From Phytophthora hibernalis (Eukaryota; Oomycota; Peronosporomycetes; Peronosporales; Peronosporaceae), in the NCBI GenBank assembly GCA_012656075.1, contig JAAKBF010000053.1, positions 620,001 to 684,000 on the forward strand: 64,000 nucleotides of DNA, read 5' to 3'. Position 1 is the stretch's first letter. Each line of letters begins with the position of its first letter. The notes below the pieces were generated by a model. The model saw nothing but the letters and a program-made list of their open reading frames with translations, had not been told where the DNA came from and did not search any database. Below are positions 11,688 through 23,187 of this stretch, in pieces. The position numbers and the translations under genes are program-made.

Positions 11688-14600
11688 ATGTCGCTGCTGA
11701 AGGCCTCGACGGTAAGTTCGGCCTTGCTCCTGTATGTGTGTGGCCTGTGTGCTGTCGCCTGTTCGACGCTAGAAGCTAAGATTTGTGTCGGTTGAACTTG
11801 TGCGCAGGTTAACTTTGAGAATGTATGGAGAGAGATGCAGCCGCCATTGGCGTCGCTCGTGACGGGGACGCCACAGACGCTGACGAACGCCAAGTGGCTC
11901 GAGATGTACTCGTACGTAGTACAGAACCGCTGTCCGTTGAAGCCATTTCGTCTGAATGTTGTTGTTGCGTGCAGGGGCATCTACAAGATCTGCACGAACC
12001 CGGGGGCGCCACAGGCCGAGATGCTCTTCTTCCGACTGCGAGGGCTCCTGGTGAAGCACGTGGAGGCCATTTTGAGGGAGCTGAACGCCATCCACGGCGA
12101 GCCAGAGTTCTTGAAGCTCTACTGCGCTTCGTTCGAGTCTTTCGCGACGGGGACCAACTACATTTCCGAGCTCTTCCGCTACCTGGTTGGTTCACTGACA
12201 GACATATTGAGTTCTAGGAGACGTTTCACTAAGATACGTGGTTGTATGGTGCAGAACCGCTACTGGATCTCGTACTCCCACTGTGAGACCGGTCAAGCTC
12301 CTGTTCCAGGAGTATATCCCGTCACGGAAGTAAGGACAGCATCTGAGTGTTTGTTAAATGTGTTTGTTAAAGTGGTGTATGTGTCGAGCAGCTATCGCTT
12401 CACATTTGGCACGACATCGTGTTCTCCAAGCTCAAGAAGCGCCTGGTAAAGGCGATTATCCATATTTTCCATGCTGCACGAAGCGACAGAAGCGAGTGCT
12501 TTGAAGATGGCGACTGCATTGTCAGCACGGTGCAGGTGCGTTGATTGCGGTGATGCCTTTGAATTGAGGAAAACAGGCTGATGCGAGTTGTACCCCTCGC
12601 AGACGTATTTCAGCTTGGGTCTCTGCCGACAGGATCAAATGAGCCTTTATCGAGAAGAACTGGAGCAGCCTTTCCTAGAGGTAGGAGCTGCAACATTTCG
12701 AGGTTGAAGTCAAATCAAACTTACGTAGTTTTGCTGATTTTAGGATGCTGCCAGATACTACTCCGCCAGGGCGATGGAATTGTTGTCCAGGGTGACAATC
12801 TCAGAGTACTTGCGAGAGGCCGAGCTTCTGTGCGACCAAGAACAAAAGCGCTGCGAGTCAAGATTGCATCGAACGTGAGTTCGTGTATGCTTCCGTATGT
12901 ACTCTGATACTGATTGACAACTAATTTTATTTGCTCGTTATGGTTCAGAACGGTCATTCAAGTTCGACAAGCTTGCTGCCACGTTTTGGTGGATGAACAT
13001 GTTGATCAGATCTGTGAAGATGCCGAGAACTTCTTGATCAACAATAAGAAGGAGGATCTTCACCGTTTGTTCTCCCTGTTCTCCGAGCTATCCAACGAGA
13101 ACGCACTCATGTCTTTCAAGGTGATTGATATTACTGAATTCAGCCCTTTGTGAAGGATCTGTTTAATGATCGTCGGTGGATTGCTGTGCTGTATGAGCAG
13201 AATATCCTGAAGAAGTACATTGAGCGAAGCGGTCTTGAGGTCGTTCAAAAATTCCAGCAAGAAGATGCAACTAAAAACCCGGAGAGTTACATTGAAGCTC
13301 TTGTGCAAGTTCGCAACAAATACTTCGACTTAATCAAAGACGCGTTCGGTTACCACCCATTGATGCGGACAGCGTTGGACCAGGTGCGTCGTTATTCTGT
13401 GCTCAACAATTATCATTACCTCGGTTGCTAACTGAAGGATTTATCAAACCAGGCCTGCAGAGCATTTGCCAATTCCCACCCCCGACTACCTGAATTACTA
13501 GCAAAATACACCCACTGCTTAATGTCACGAGACAAGAAGCACGGGGTAGCCGAGCTCTGCTTTTGCCCGGTTCACCCCGATTGATGCTACCACCACTTCT
13601 GGATGATATGCTGGAACAAAAGATTGAGAACATCAGTGTGGTGTTTTGCCTCATCGATGACAAAGACATATTCAAGAAGTACTACTCGAAGTTTCTAGCG
13701 AAGAGGCTCATCAAAGGTATTGGCCCGGTGTTATGCTTTCTTGTGCTATGCAGTACTAATGTGTCAATTTCGCCTCTTACGTAGGCACTTCTGTTTCAAA
13801 CGACATGGAGATTTTACTTATTCAGAAGCTGCGCGATATTTGCGGGTGCGACTTCGTGTCAAAGCTGCAGAAGATGCTGAAGGACAAAATGTTGAGCAAG
13901 GTACTTACTTATGATTTGCACGGTCATATTGTCTAATGACATAACTAACAAGCGTTATGTTCGACAGGAATTAATGGATGCCTTCGCTGCTTGGATGGAA
14001 GAAAAGGATATCGAGCTGCGCTCCGAAAATGCAGCCAACGTATCTGCGATTGACCTCCACCACGCTGTGTCATATCATTGCGATGTTCTTACAGCTGGGG
14101 CGTGGCCCATATCAAGTGCTGCTGCAGAGCACAAAATATTTTTGCCACCTTCCATGGAAGCGCACACGGTCCTGTTCACGAAGTTCTACACTGAGAGGAG
14201 CACTGGTCGTAAACTATTGTGGATCCACCACCTTTCCTTTGGAATGATCCAGAGCCACTGCTTTGATAAACGCTATGAGTTCTTGCTGAGCTTCTACCAG
14301 ATGCTGATTCTCGTCCAGGTACTGTGAGCTGTTTACCCGAAACTATTTGCAAAATTCTGAGTTTATCTGTTTGCTGTTAGTTCAATACCGCAAAGGAAAT
14401 GTCTCGATCTGACATTGTTCAGTTGACCAATATTCCTGAGCAAGACTGTTCTCACCACTTAGCAAGCCTCGTCAAGGTTTGTGCCATCCATATTAGCCGC
14501 ATACCCTGTGCAAACTGTGTTGACCTCCTGCACGTTTGGCTGTTTAGATTAAAATACTTGCCTCGGACGGCGATGCTGGAAAGCCTACATACGCAATCAA

Positions 14601-14984
14601 TTTCGGTTTCGCTAGCCGCAAACTGCGAATTTCGGTGAGTCTTGCTAGTAGAGGAATCCAACGCTGAGCATGTGAGTTGACATGTTTACTTGTTTTGAAT
14701 AGGCCGTTCCAAATAGTCCAGTCGAATCTCCGAAGGTAGTCAAAGCTCCAACGCGCGAAGTTGAAGAAGACCGAAAGATGTCGCTGCAGGCTGCGATTGT
14801 GCGTGTGCTGAAAACACGCCGGGATATCCAGCAGGCGCAGTTGGTACACGAAGTTGCCGAGATGCTCGTCAATCAGTTCGTACCAACCTCAACGGCCATC
14901 AAGCAGAACGTTGAAATCCTCATTCAGAAGGAATATCTTCGACGCCACCAGGACGACCAGACGAGGTTTTTATATGTGGCTTAG
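11688..14984 (+). CDS. Cullin, scaffold of a cullin-RING ubiquitin ligase
   Basis: Scaffold joining a substrate adaptor (N-terminal repeats) to a RING protein (C-terminal cullin-homology domain). Exon 1 (11688–11711, MSLLKAST) splices through a 96-nt intron to exon 2 (11808–11911, VNFENVWREMQPPLAS…), then exon 3 at 11975 (GIYKICTNPGAPQAEMLFF). Later exons give NRYWISYSHCETGQAP, RRWIAVLYEQNILKKYIERS, NISVVFCLIDDKDIFKKYYSKFLAKRLI (cut here by an intron), LTAGAWPIS, TERSTGRKLLWIHHLSFG and QMLILVQFN. The neddylation segment is IVRVLKTRRDIQQAQLV near 14800 (acceptor lysine in VLK), followed by the terminal winged helix ending KEYLRRHQDDQTRFLYVA. At least ten introns are present. It most resembles the CUL1 group, but the type is not settled. 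In-frame gaps near 12,960 and 13,560 may be splice or sequence problems. Confidence 0.9.
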
Positions 14985-15067
14985 ATCTCATCGTGCACAC
15001 AATTGATGCATCTAAGGAATTACTTTCAGCTGCTAAAAATCAACTCCCATACAAAATGCATGACAAT

Positions 15068-16221
15068 CTAGCGTACATGCAGCGTACAGTTTTCATATCC
15101 ATACTTCTCTTTGTACTTGTCAAAAATGCAAACCAGCTCCCGCTCGTACTGATCGTGCAGTCTTTCAATCTCCTCGGCACTGGGATTAGTATTCTTCTCC
15201 ACTGATATAGGTTTGCCAAAGATCTGGTTGACGACAACGCCTTTGTGTGGCAGCCAAAACATCCACTTCGAATACCCGTAGCCAAGAAGGAGCGCCACCG
15301 AGAATGTCTTGGCGATAATTTGTCGAAACGAAAGCAGGACGCTACGATGTTGACAACCACAATGAACAGAAGTCAGCACAGCCCACAGCTCATTCAGAAC
15401 AATACGTCGAGTTGCTTACCTGGAGTGCGTGAATAGGTCGGTCTCTCCAAACGCGTAGCCCGGTACAATTGGCACACCGTACTTCAGCGCCAAGCGGATG
15501 TGGCCCTTGCGCTTCTTCACGTAAATCGTGTGATCTCCGCGCTGAGACAGCATCTGCTCAGCTATCCCACCCACCAGAATGACCAAACTTTTGTCATTCT
15601 GAAGCATCTACACAACATTACACAAGTGCCGGTCAACTCCTAGTCCAAAATACCACACACCACTCCCGCTTCCAACCTTTTCAGCCACACTGCGCCTAGC
15701 ATCAACACACCCTGACCACAGTACGTATTCACGGTAAATCGGCACTCGAAAGCAAACCGATGCAGCTAAATGTCGCCGCGTAGCCAACGGCACCGTCTCG
15801 TAAAAAGCTGCACCATGCCATAGTATCCAAAACTTGTAAGGCACCAATATCCAAAATTCGGGTTTCCATCAATTGGTATATCGCTCACGTGGAACTGTTT
15901 GGCCCGACATGAGCAGTCCGTGGTGGGTGGACAGAAGTCCGTGCGGATGCGAGCAGAAAATGTGCTGCTTGGTGGCGTCAATGGGCTCCTCGAACTCCAA
16001 CGTCCCCGGGATGTGCGCCATGCCACGCCCGATGAACGTCGCGAACCAGGGCCAGTAGCGCTCCCGGTGTACTCAGATCCATCCAAATAGGACGGCAAAT
16101 ACAAGGCCACGCATACGACGGCGAAGGTCACGTGAACACTCTCGTTAGTAGCGACGCACACTGAAACGGTCGCCACCGCCAGAGCGATACCAACCACCCA
16201 CGTCCGCTGTTGACCGTCCAT
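15068..16221 (-). CDS. DGAT2-type acyl-CoA:(di)acylglycerol acyltransferase
   Basis: Membrane enzyme of the MBOAT-unrelated DGAT2/MGAT family, acylating diacylglycerol (or monoacylglycerol) for storage lipid at the ER. It reads leftward from an ATG at 16221, with two hydrophobic stretches in the first 50 residues (VVGIALAVATVSVCVA and VTFAVVCVALYLPSYL). The shifted frame then gives ERYWPWFATFIGRGM, GTLEFEEPIDATKQ and CSHPHGLLSTHHGLLMSG, with the family's catalytic HPHG. Further exons give ATRRHLAASVCFRVPIYREY, SLVILVGGIAEQML, YVKKRKGHIRLALKYGVPIVPGYAFGE, and the end IFGKPISVEKN…LHDQYERELVCIFDKYKEKYG. A one-base loss in the CCC at 16063–16065 breaks the frame. It converges on the cullin, with 83 bp between stop codons. 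Substrate preference within the family cannot be judged. Confidence 0.85.
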
Positions 16222-16520
16222 GATGAAACGTCAGGAGACTTGGTATCATCCGTGATCTGCCAATTTAGTGCCTCTGTGCGTAAAACCCATAATTTATGGC
16301 AACGGGTGGTTCTTTTAGAAATTGTGGGTGGGTCCGGGTTTTGGATTTATCACCTAAATCTCGCTACTTGGTATTCTACGGTTCTTCAAAAGAACATTTT
16401 ATTAAAACTAAAAATGTGATAACGTTATTGGCTAGTAAAACGTTAAGTACACTGAGGTTTAATTTTACTGTCTTGTCTTGTGGAACTTTTTTTGCCCTTA
16501 TATAACCCACCCCGGAGACT

Positions 16521-18254
16521 TTGGGTAGGGTTATCCCACTTACAAAAAACATCCCGCAACCAATGGGAAGAACAAATACGATTGCTCAAGTGAAGGATAA
16601 ACTTGCAACCCAGCTCAAGTACACAGAGAAAGCGAGCGACCTGCAACTCTTCCTGGCCAAGAAGGGCCACGAGTGGCTGCAAGATGATGAACCTGCTGCG
16701 CTCGAGTTGAAGGAAGGCAGGACGCACTTTGACGTCGAAAATATGATTAAAATAAAAAGTTGAAGGAGACGTGGTCTATCGACGACGTGTTGAAACATTA
16801 CAAAATGACAGGAGAACGTGCCCCAAAGTCGAAACAAATCCACGTACTGGTGGTAGTTCCGGAGAAAGCAGCGTCATTGACCAGTGAGATAGTCGTGGGG
16901 GTTCTTAGCAAAAAAGACAGCGAACGGAAGTCGTCGTTTCCAGTGAATTACGTGCAATTGTCGCAATTGGACTGCAATTGAGTCGTGAGACGGATCTGGC
17001 CGTGGGAAATTAATATAAATGGTGTAGGTAGTCTTCGGCACAGCATTCGACAATGGCTTGTACATCCGACAGGAATATTGGGACCTCTACGGGATGGTCG
17101 AGCAAAAATGTCGTCGGATGGATCGATCCTCAAAATTCTTGTCACTGGCAGTCCTGGTATTGGGATGTCCGTATTTGGAGTGTTCTTGTTGCTTGTGTTC
17201 ATGGCGGAGAGAAAGGATATTGCCTACCACCCTCTTGGAGTCTCGGGGACCTATTGGTTCAGTTGGGACAGCGCGAACGGCTACGAGGTATCTAACACGC
17301 CGCTTGCTGGAAAACAATACGAGCGGTTATTTGATGGCAATGAAGTCGGCGGAGCATTGGACTATGGCAATTTTCACCATGCGTATGTGTTCGCTAGTCC
17401 AAACACTAATAATTACAGCACTTTTGTGAAGGATAAGTGCTTCAATGTGTATTTGAATCCATGGACAAGAGCCGAGTGTCAGAGATTCGCCAACGCAATT
17501 CATTTGGAGGACCAAGACGAATGGTTACGGAAATTAAATCTCATTGGCGGCAAGCCGCAATTCGTGTTTTCTTCTCAAAAGTTTCAGCGTGTGAATACTG
17601 TTATTCCAAACAATATTGACGCGTTGATCGGCTTTTCCAGCTGGAAATATTCGATAAGATGAAGCACCTGGTTTTCAATTTGTGTCGCAATGAAGACAAG
17701 CCCAGTATCTCTTATTTGACCTATTCATCTTTGGCAGTGGAGACTATCATCAGCGGTCGTTATAAAATTCACTCGGCTGATTTAAATCTCTTGCTGTTGC
17801 GAGGAACAGAAATCGAGAAATGTATGCTGCAAGATCTTGTCACCTGCACATTTTGTATGAGATCACTCGAACGAAAGAATGTTGGAACTGTTAATCTAGT
17901 GAGGCCTCTCAATGCAACATCCAAGATCATCCAAGTGTCGTCCGAAATCCAGGGTGGATTGGGACTATATATTCCACTTTCAAAGACCTTTACGGCAGTG
18001 GATGGTGTGCTTGTTATACCAAGTGCGCGTCTTATAATCTACGCCCAAGCAACAGTGGCAATAGCCCATCCCATCCAATACCAGCGCTTGAAAGACGTAT
18101 TTCTGGATTTGACGAAGCGCGGACAGTTTCGAGGTTTCTCTTCATTGTCTCGGATAACATTTACGACCGTTTTACCGTTCAACCCTACCAAAATGCGACG
18201 GACGGGGTTAATATCGATGTGACCCAGTATGCTGGTTTGATCATTCGGCAGTAG
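16521..18254 (+). pseudogene. Crinkler (CRN)-type effector gene, multiply broken
   Basis: CRN proteins are modular oomycete proteins delivered into plant cells, named for crinkling and necrosis. The N-terminal header shows LQLFLAK (about 16,640), the WSIDDVLKHY segment and the HVLVVVPE boundary motif (about 16,845), in the usual order. The C-terminal module has a P-loop-like GSPGIGMS (about 17,155) with FGVFLLLVFMAER, then a long region typical of the NTPase-plus-nuclease CRN class. Breaks as seen: frame changes at about 16,757, 17,133, 17,625 and 18,109, plus stops between 17,005 and 17,035. The Walker A lysine position is methionine. The first ~15 residues do not resemble the usual CRN start. 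The last family-like frame ends in a TAG at 18252–18254. Some frame changes may be sequencing errors, but the stops and the motif change suggest a dead or altered copy. It sits exactly where the housekeeping block ends and the repeats begin. Confidence 0.75.
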
Positions 18255-18686
18255 ATCGCATTTACACGGCTAACGAGAAATATTTGCGGTCTGAGGTAGG
18301 TGATTGCCAAGTTGAGTTAAAATGAATGACTCCGAAGTACTTCGTAGTAGTACAATTTAGCCGCTACTTGCATGTACAGTAGACGTCCCATTTGTTTATC
18401 TGAAGATTGAGACCTGCAATCGAGATCAAAAGCAGGAAGTAAAGCTCTCTGGAGTGGGAGCCAGGTAAGGACTTCAAGCTTACTTCACCTTTAGCACCTT
18501 CGGGCTGTTTGCTGACTTTCCACAATCGAGATAGTTCACGTTTCACTCTTTAACAAAGATCATTGAACTGTTGTTCTCACCCTCGATGTTCTGAATCAAT
18601 CCTGCTTGTTATATTACACAGATAATCTTGCGTTGGTAGATAGAGGTTCGTGCTTGAATTGGCAGAGGCCACCATGGGGTGAAGGA
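18255..18686. other. Intergenic, nothing recognised
   Basis: No supported gene. Only short open frames without family resemblance. Confidence 0.5.
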
Positions 18687-20604
18687 TCAAGCTTCGTCAT
18701 CGTCATCCAGTTCGTGCGCAAACACGATTTCTTCGTCGTCATCGATCATGGCGTGCTGCCAATACTCGTCAGCGACACCTTCGTTTAAGCCGCCAAAGGG
18801 CAGTTCTTCTTCGTCACTGTCACTGTAGTTGCTGTCAGTATCCCCAATGAACTCATCCTCAATAATCATCTCCCCCTGCTGGGAACCAGGACACCAGTCT
18901 AGTTCAACGTTGTCAATGCGACGAAAGCTGTCATCGTTGTCTCTGCAGAGAACGATGTGAAAGTCCAGTGTCGGATGCTCGTTTTCCAGCTTATCCATCA
19001 GCGGCTTGAGCTCATCGCGCATGTAGGATATGCTCCAATCCTCGTCGACCGACGAGCTGTGCGGATTGTATACATTTAGCGACGCTTTGTGACAGCACGA
19101 ATTGGCACCTAGCTCCTCTTCACTTGTATCCACGAGACGCTTCAGTAATACCACGAGCTCACAATAAAATGGGTGCGGAAGCGCGACATCGTGATTACTT
19201 GGACCAGCGAGGCTGATATCAAGACTGCGATTCCCTCCACCAAACCCACTTGTTTGGAAGACGCGCTGCAAATACTCAAACACGCCGTTTCCAGAGCAGC
19301 AGACAGAAGACAGTTCTATCGAAGCCAAACGCGTGTGGTCAGCCAGCATTAGCAGACCGCGGTCTGTGAACGTGTGAATCGGTCTGACGACGCGGCTTCC
19401 TCCATATCCAGAGCGGTCGTGTAAATACACGGACTGCAACAATGGGCAGTGACGAACCACCGCATCCCAGAATTTGTCTCCAAACACGTCTGGATCCAGC
19501 AGCGTTGCAAGAACCCCCTCATTCATCTCCTGATCGATAGCGATGTCCAGTTCAGTCAATGCAGGACAACCTCTAAGCAAAGTAACCACGTCGTTTGCGA
19601 GGGATCCGTAACCAGGCTTCTCAGTTGACGGTCCTGTCGAGCCGCCCGTCTTGGAATACGCCGCCAAATCCCACGCGAGGTTGGACGTCAAAGCAAGTTT
19701 CTTCAACTTGGGTTTGACATGATCTCCAAACACACGGAAAAAGGGTCTGCAAAGGGCACTACCGCCCAGTGGAAATCTCTCAAATTAGTGCATCTCCTGT
19801 TAAACTGCTTCCAGGTGTCCAGCGAGATCATCCACTTCTCCTCGCACGTGACGTCGTTCATCTCGTCAATAGCGTGCTTGTACCCGTCCAGATACTCCAC
19901 ATTCGGACAGAACTCAATCACATCCTCAATAAACGCCGTACTCGTCCGGACCCGATCTTCCTCTTCCCTCGAGGGCACCGTCAACTGCTTCAGCCCTCCA
20001 CACCTGCCTTTCAAGTGCCACCTCTGCATTGCCCCCTCAGCACCTGCATCATCCTCCCCACAGCAGCGCAATCCACCATCTGCGTCATGTCCTTCTTCCT
20101 CGGCAGCACCAGCACCTCGAGCTGCAGACAGTATTTCGCGGCCATTTCCAGCAGGATGGGCACGTGGCGACTCTCAAGTGGCATACCCCTCAAGTCCAGT
20201 CTCTTGATCCCCTGCATATGGGCGAATAGAGTGTCCCACGGGATCTCCCGGTCCTCCATCCACCACCAGACGCCCGTAACAAACCGGGAGCCGTTGAACC
20301 TGCCCATCCGGACCCGGAGGTCCCTCACCGCGCGTCCTCGTAGCTGAACCTGCCGCCTCATGGCCAGAACTTCCACTCTGGAGCCGAATTTGAAGGTCAG
20401 CTCCATCGTGTCGCGGTGGTAGCAAGCCATGAGCTCGTCCACGACGTGGTACCAGCTTTTAGCCACGAGTGCCATGTTCAGCAGAAATTTGCAAGACAGC
20501 GAGCGTCGACCAGGACGCAGATCCTGCGAGAAACTGAAGACGGCAAACTCCAGCACGAGCGAGAAGAGCGACGGCGGCAGAGAAGGCAGTGACGGCGACG
20601 CCAT
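18687..20604 (-). CDS. F-box/LRR-like family protein, copy B (best preserved)
   Basis: Reads leftward from an ATG at 20604 (MASPSLPSLPPSLFSLVLEF), an F-box-like helix pair with MALVAKSWYHVVDEL. Leucine-rich segments follow (IKRLDLRGMPLESRH, LQLEVLVLPRKKD, GLKQLTVPSREEE, CPNVEYLDG, EKWMISLDTWKQF, KPKLKKLALTSN, CPALTELDIAI, CPLLQSVYLHDRS, TRLASIELSSVCC). The tail is strongly acidic (DDDEEIVFAHELDDDDEA). About 639 residues. Two one-base losses, in the C run at 20032–20036 and the A run at 19738–19742, are the only breaks, so the organism's gene may be intact. F-box proteins select substrates for SCF ubiquitin ligases; that role is inferred. It is head-to-head with copy C, 176 bp between start codons. 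Confidence 0.65.
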
Positions 20605-20780
20605 GACGCGCACACGAGGCGACCGAGTCGCCAATGGACTTGCTGCTGGACGCTTCACCATCCGAATATTTGTTATTCTATTAAGTGGGATATTGATTTT
20701 GTTATGTGATGGGATAGGTTCCCGAATTTTGAGATGGGGCATTTTGGATATTTGGATCCATGTAATAGTATCCGATGCCG

Positions 20781-21143
20781 ATGGCGTCACTGCCGCTGCC
20801 GCTCTTCTCGCATGTGCTGGAGTTCGCGGTGTATAACATCTCGCAGGATTTAGCCCCCGCCGAGCGCTCACTATCTCCAACATGCCTCAAGAACGTCGGG
20901 TTGGTGTCTAAAAGCTGGTCACACGCAGTGCTGCAGCTCATGGCGCAGTTAAAACAGGAAACGACGGAGATCCACCTGAAAGGCGCCATTCGGGCCGAAA
21001 TGATGGCCATTCTCCGTGAAATTCTGCTGCGAAGGAGAAATGTCCGCGATTTTCGCGTGAACATCTGAAAATCCGGCAGCTACTTTGGATATTCGGACTT
21101 TGTGATTCCGACCAAGGAGACGGAGCTCTTGATCTTGGACTGG
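20781..21143 (+). pseudogene. F-box/LRR-like copy C, 5' part (cut by Ty3 element)
   Basis: Begins MASLPLPLFSHVLEFAVYNISQ and is nearly identical to copy A (370–735), without the extra A and the first stop found in A. It carries the TGA at 21066–21068 that copy A also has. Homology to copy A stops exactly at ggactgg (21137–21143), where the retroelement's 5-bp target duplication begins; the gene resumes at 27,855. Confidence 0.75.
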
Positions 21144-21148
21144 ACCTT
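21144..21148. repeat. Left 5-bp target-site duplication of Ty3 element
   Basis: acctt here pairs with aactt at 27850–27854 (one mismatch). The homologous five bases in uninterrupted copy A are aaatt, flanked by the same ggactgg and gttctggg, so the duplication occupies exactly the expected target. Confidence 0.75.
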
Positions 21149-21345
21149 TGTCACACAAGTAGAGCCGATCGAGTGCGGGAGGAGACTGAAGACGATTCCG
21201 AAGGCGCTGCGCGCTGGAAGACGATGAACGGAGAAGATTGAAAGTTGAAAAGAGATTGATTGACTCGCCAACTTACTGTCGGTGGCGCGCGCTCATGACG
21301 CCTGCGCAGCCACCGATCCTGGCGCTCTGGATACGCACACAAGTA

Positions 21346-22835
21346 CACCATTTCCCACCCTACTTGCAAGTTTTACAAACCAAGCTACAAAGTGATAAAA
21401 ACCGGGTCACTTCAAGTGAACAAAATTGGTGCATTTTTCATGTTTTGCAAAATGGATGGGTACACTTTTCAGGCAAACTGCAAACTCCCTCGCACCAGTC
21501 ATTTTAGCGCGAACTCAAGGCGCCTGCCGCGCGAATTGTCCCGCGAGAGCTCCGCTTTCCACACAATGCACTCAGTCCCGCAAATGCCGAGCTCCACGCC
21601 ACCCGCCAAGACCAGCGTTTCCTTCGAGCGGGCCCAAGCAAGGTTCGCGTCGTTCGCGCCTTCCGAGAAGGCAAGGACTGGAGAGGGTGGCCACCGCCAA
21701 CGACGACAACTACCACACTGCTCGCCGAGCCGTCCTCGCTGCCGGCGCGGAACCCAAGCAGCGCGGCGGCTTACGCCCTTCTTCAGTCAAAATGACGGTG
21801 GAGGTCATGAGCAAGCTCGAGGAGCTGATCGACCAGGATTGCCGTATGACACTGGAGCAGCTGCGCGACCGTCCCCACTCTGACCTTGGCGTCGATGTCA
21901 GCGTGGCGTCAGTGCATCGCGCGCTCCAGGGCATGCTTTACTCGACGAAGCGCCTGCGCATCGAGAAAGAGACGATGAACTCAAGCGTCAACAAGGAGAA
22001 GCGCAAGGCCTTTGTCGCAGAGTTGAACAAGCACATCAAGAAGGGTAACATGGTGGTGTTTCAAGACGAGACTAACTTCAATTTATATTTATCTAGAAAT
22101 GAAGGTTGGTCGCGCATTGGAGAGCGCGCTGTAGTCCAGCAGCCGCCGTCAAAGGCAGCAACCTGCACGTCAAGGCGGCGTCTCAAGCGGGTCCGGGTTG
22201 GTACTACGGCAGACTCATGAGGGCTCTGTCAAGAAGCAAGAGAATGCGCGCTTCATGGCGGATCTTTTCGTCGCTGCTCTCCGATCGGAGGAGTACGAGG
22301 AGCTGCAGCCAGCCAAGGTAGTGATCGTGACTGACAACGCGCCTGCGTACAGCGAGGTGGAGAGGCTGGCGCGCGAGTTCTTGGCCGCGGATGGCATCGA
22401 GAACCTGAACAAGTTCGTCGTCCTGCGCCTAGGCCCCTACAGTCCGATGCTGAACCCCATCGAGGGTGCTGGAACTCGCTTAAAGCCAAGATGCGTCGGT
22501 TCATGGCCGAGAGAAAGCAAGAGTTTTTGGTGCGTGGTGAATATGCCACGTTCTCGGAGCACCGCATGCAGTTGATGAAGGAGGCAGTGGAGTTTGGCAA
22601 CACGGTGATTACTGCGCGACTTGTGTGGCGTTATGAGAGACACTGCCTGCGTCATTGCTTCGCAGCAGAGAAGGGAGACGACATGAAGCTGGGCGCGTAG
22701 TCTAGCTTTGCAGTTTGCTTGAAAAGTGTACCCATCCATTTTGCAAAACGTGAAATATGCACTTTTTGCGCTAGTACCCAAAATCCCATTTTGCAGCTTG
22801 ATTTGAAAATTTTGAGACTTGGGTGGGAAATGGTG
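21346..22835 (+). mobile_element. Tc1/mariner element with TA duplication
   Basis: Terminal inverted repeats of roughly 140 bp start CACCATTTCCCACC at 21346 and end with its complement at 22835. They share tgttttgcaaaatggatggg-type blocks (about 21,440 and 22,730). A TA flanks each side (21344–21345 and 22836–22837). The other copy of the host sequence, at about 27,340–27,350 in inverted orientation, reads straight through with one TA, so the empty site is preserved in the same window. Confidence 0.88.
21675..22700 (+). pseudogene. Tc1/mariner (DDE) transposase, frameshifted
   Basis: Cut-and-paste transposase. The N-terminal helix-turn-helix region includes MTVEVMSKLEELIDQDCRM and ASVHRALQG. 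The catalytic triad is visible in VVFQDETNFNLYLSRN (first D, about 22,065), VVIVTDNAPAYSEVER (second D, about 22,330) and GPYSPMLNPIEG (E, about 22,455). The C-terminal frame MRRFMAERKQEFLV… ends at the TAG near 22,700. Frame changes near 22,190 and 22,480 break it. The N-terminal boundary is uncertain. Confidence 0.8.
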
Positions 22836-23187
22836 TATACAGGTCCTATCCTAAAAGCCATTAAACTCAAAGCCTAATCTTATCTTTCTCTACCAATGAA
22901 AACCTACTAATCCGAAACGTCGTTTGAAACTGGCAAGCTCAAAATTTTACACAGCGCCCCATAATCAAGAATCCGCTTGTAAACTGAACGGTTTCAAATC
23001 AATAGGATTTTAATCCAATTAGAGTACGCCAATTTTGAGGTTGACGCGGCAACTGCCGTGTCGTAATGATGTTGACGCTGTCCAGCATAAACACAAAGCT
23101 GGACAGACGTCTTGACGTGGATGTCCTCTGCCCTGCCATTGGCATGGGGACGTCCACGCCACATGACCTCCCTTCCAAAAGACCTAG

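Larger units (their letters stand above)
21149..23163 (-). repeat. 3' LTR of the Ty3 element (Tc1-interrupted)
   Basis: Begins TGTGGCGTGGACG at 23163 and ends …TTGTGTGACA at 21149 on the minus strand, giving standard TG…CA termini. Removing the Tc1 insert (21346–22835 plus one TA) leaves about 525 bp. A hairpin (gtccag … ctggac, about 23,079–23,104) lies in its U3 part. Confidence 0.7.

Noticed and set aside
20429..20836. Plus-strand ORF opposite F-box copy B
   Set aside because: It is the antisense shadow of the F-box gene and has no family resemblance.
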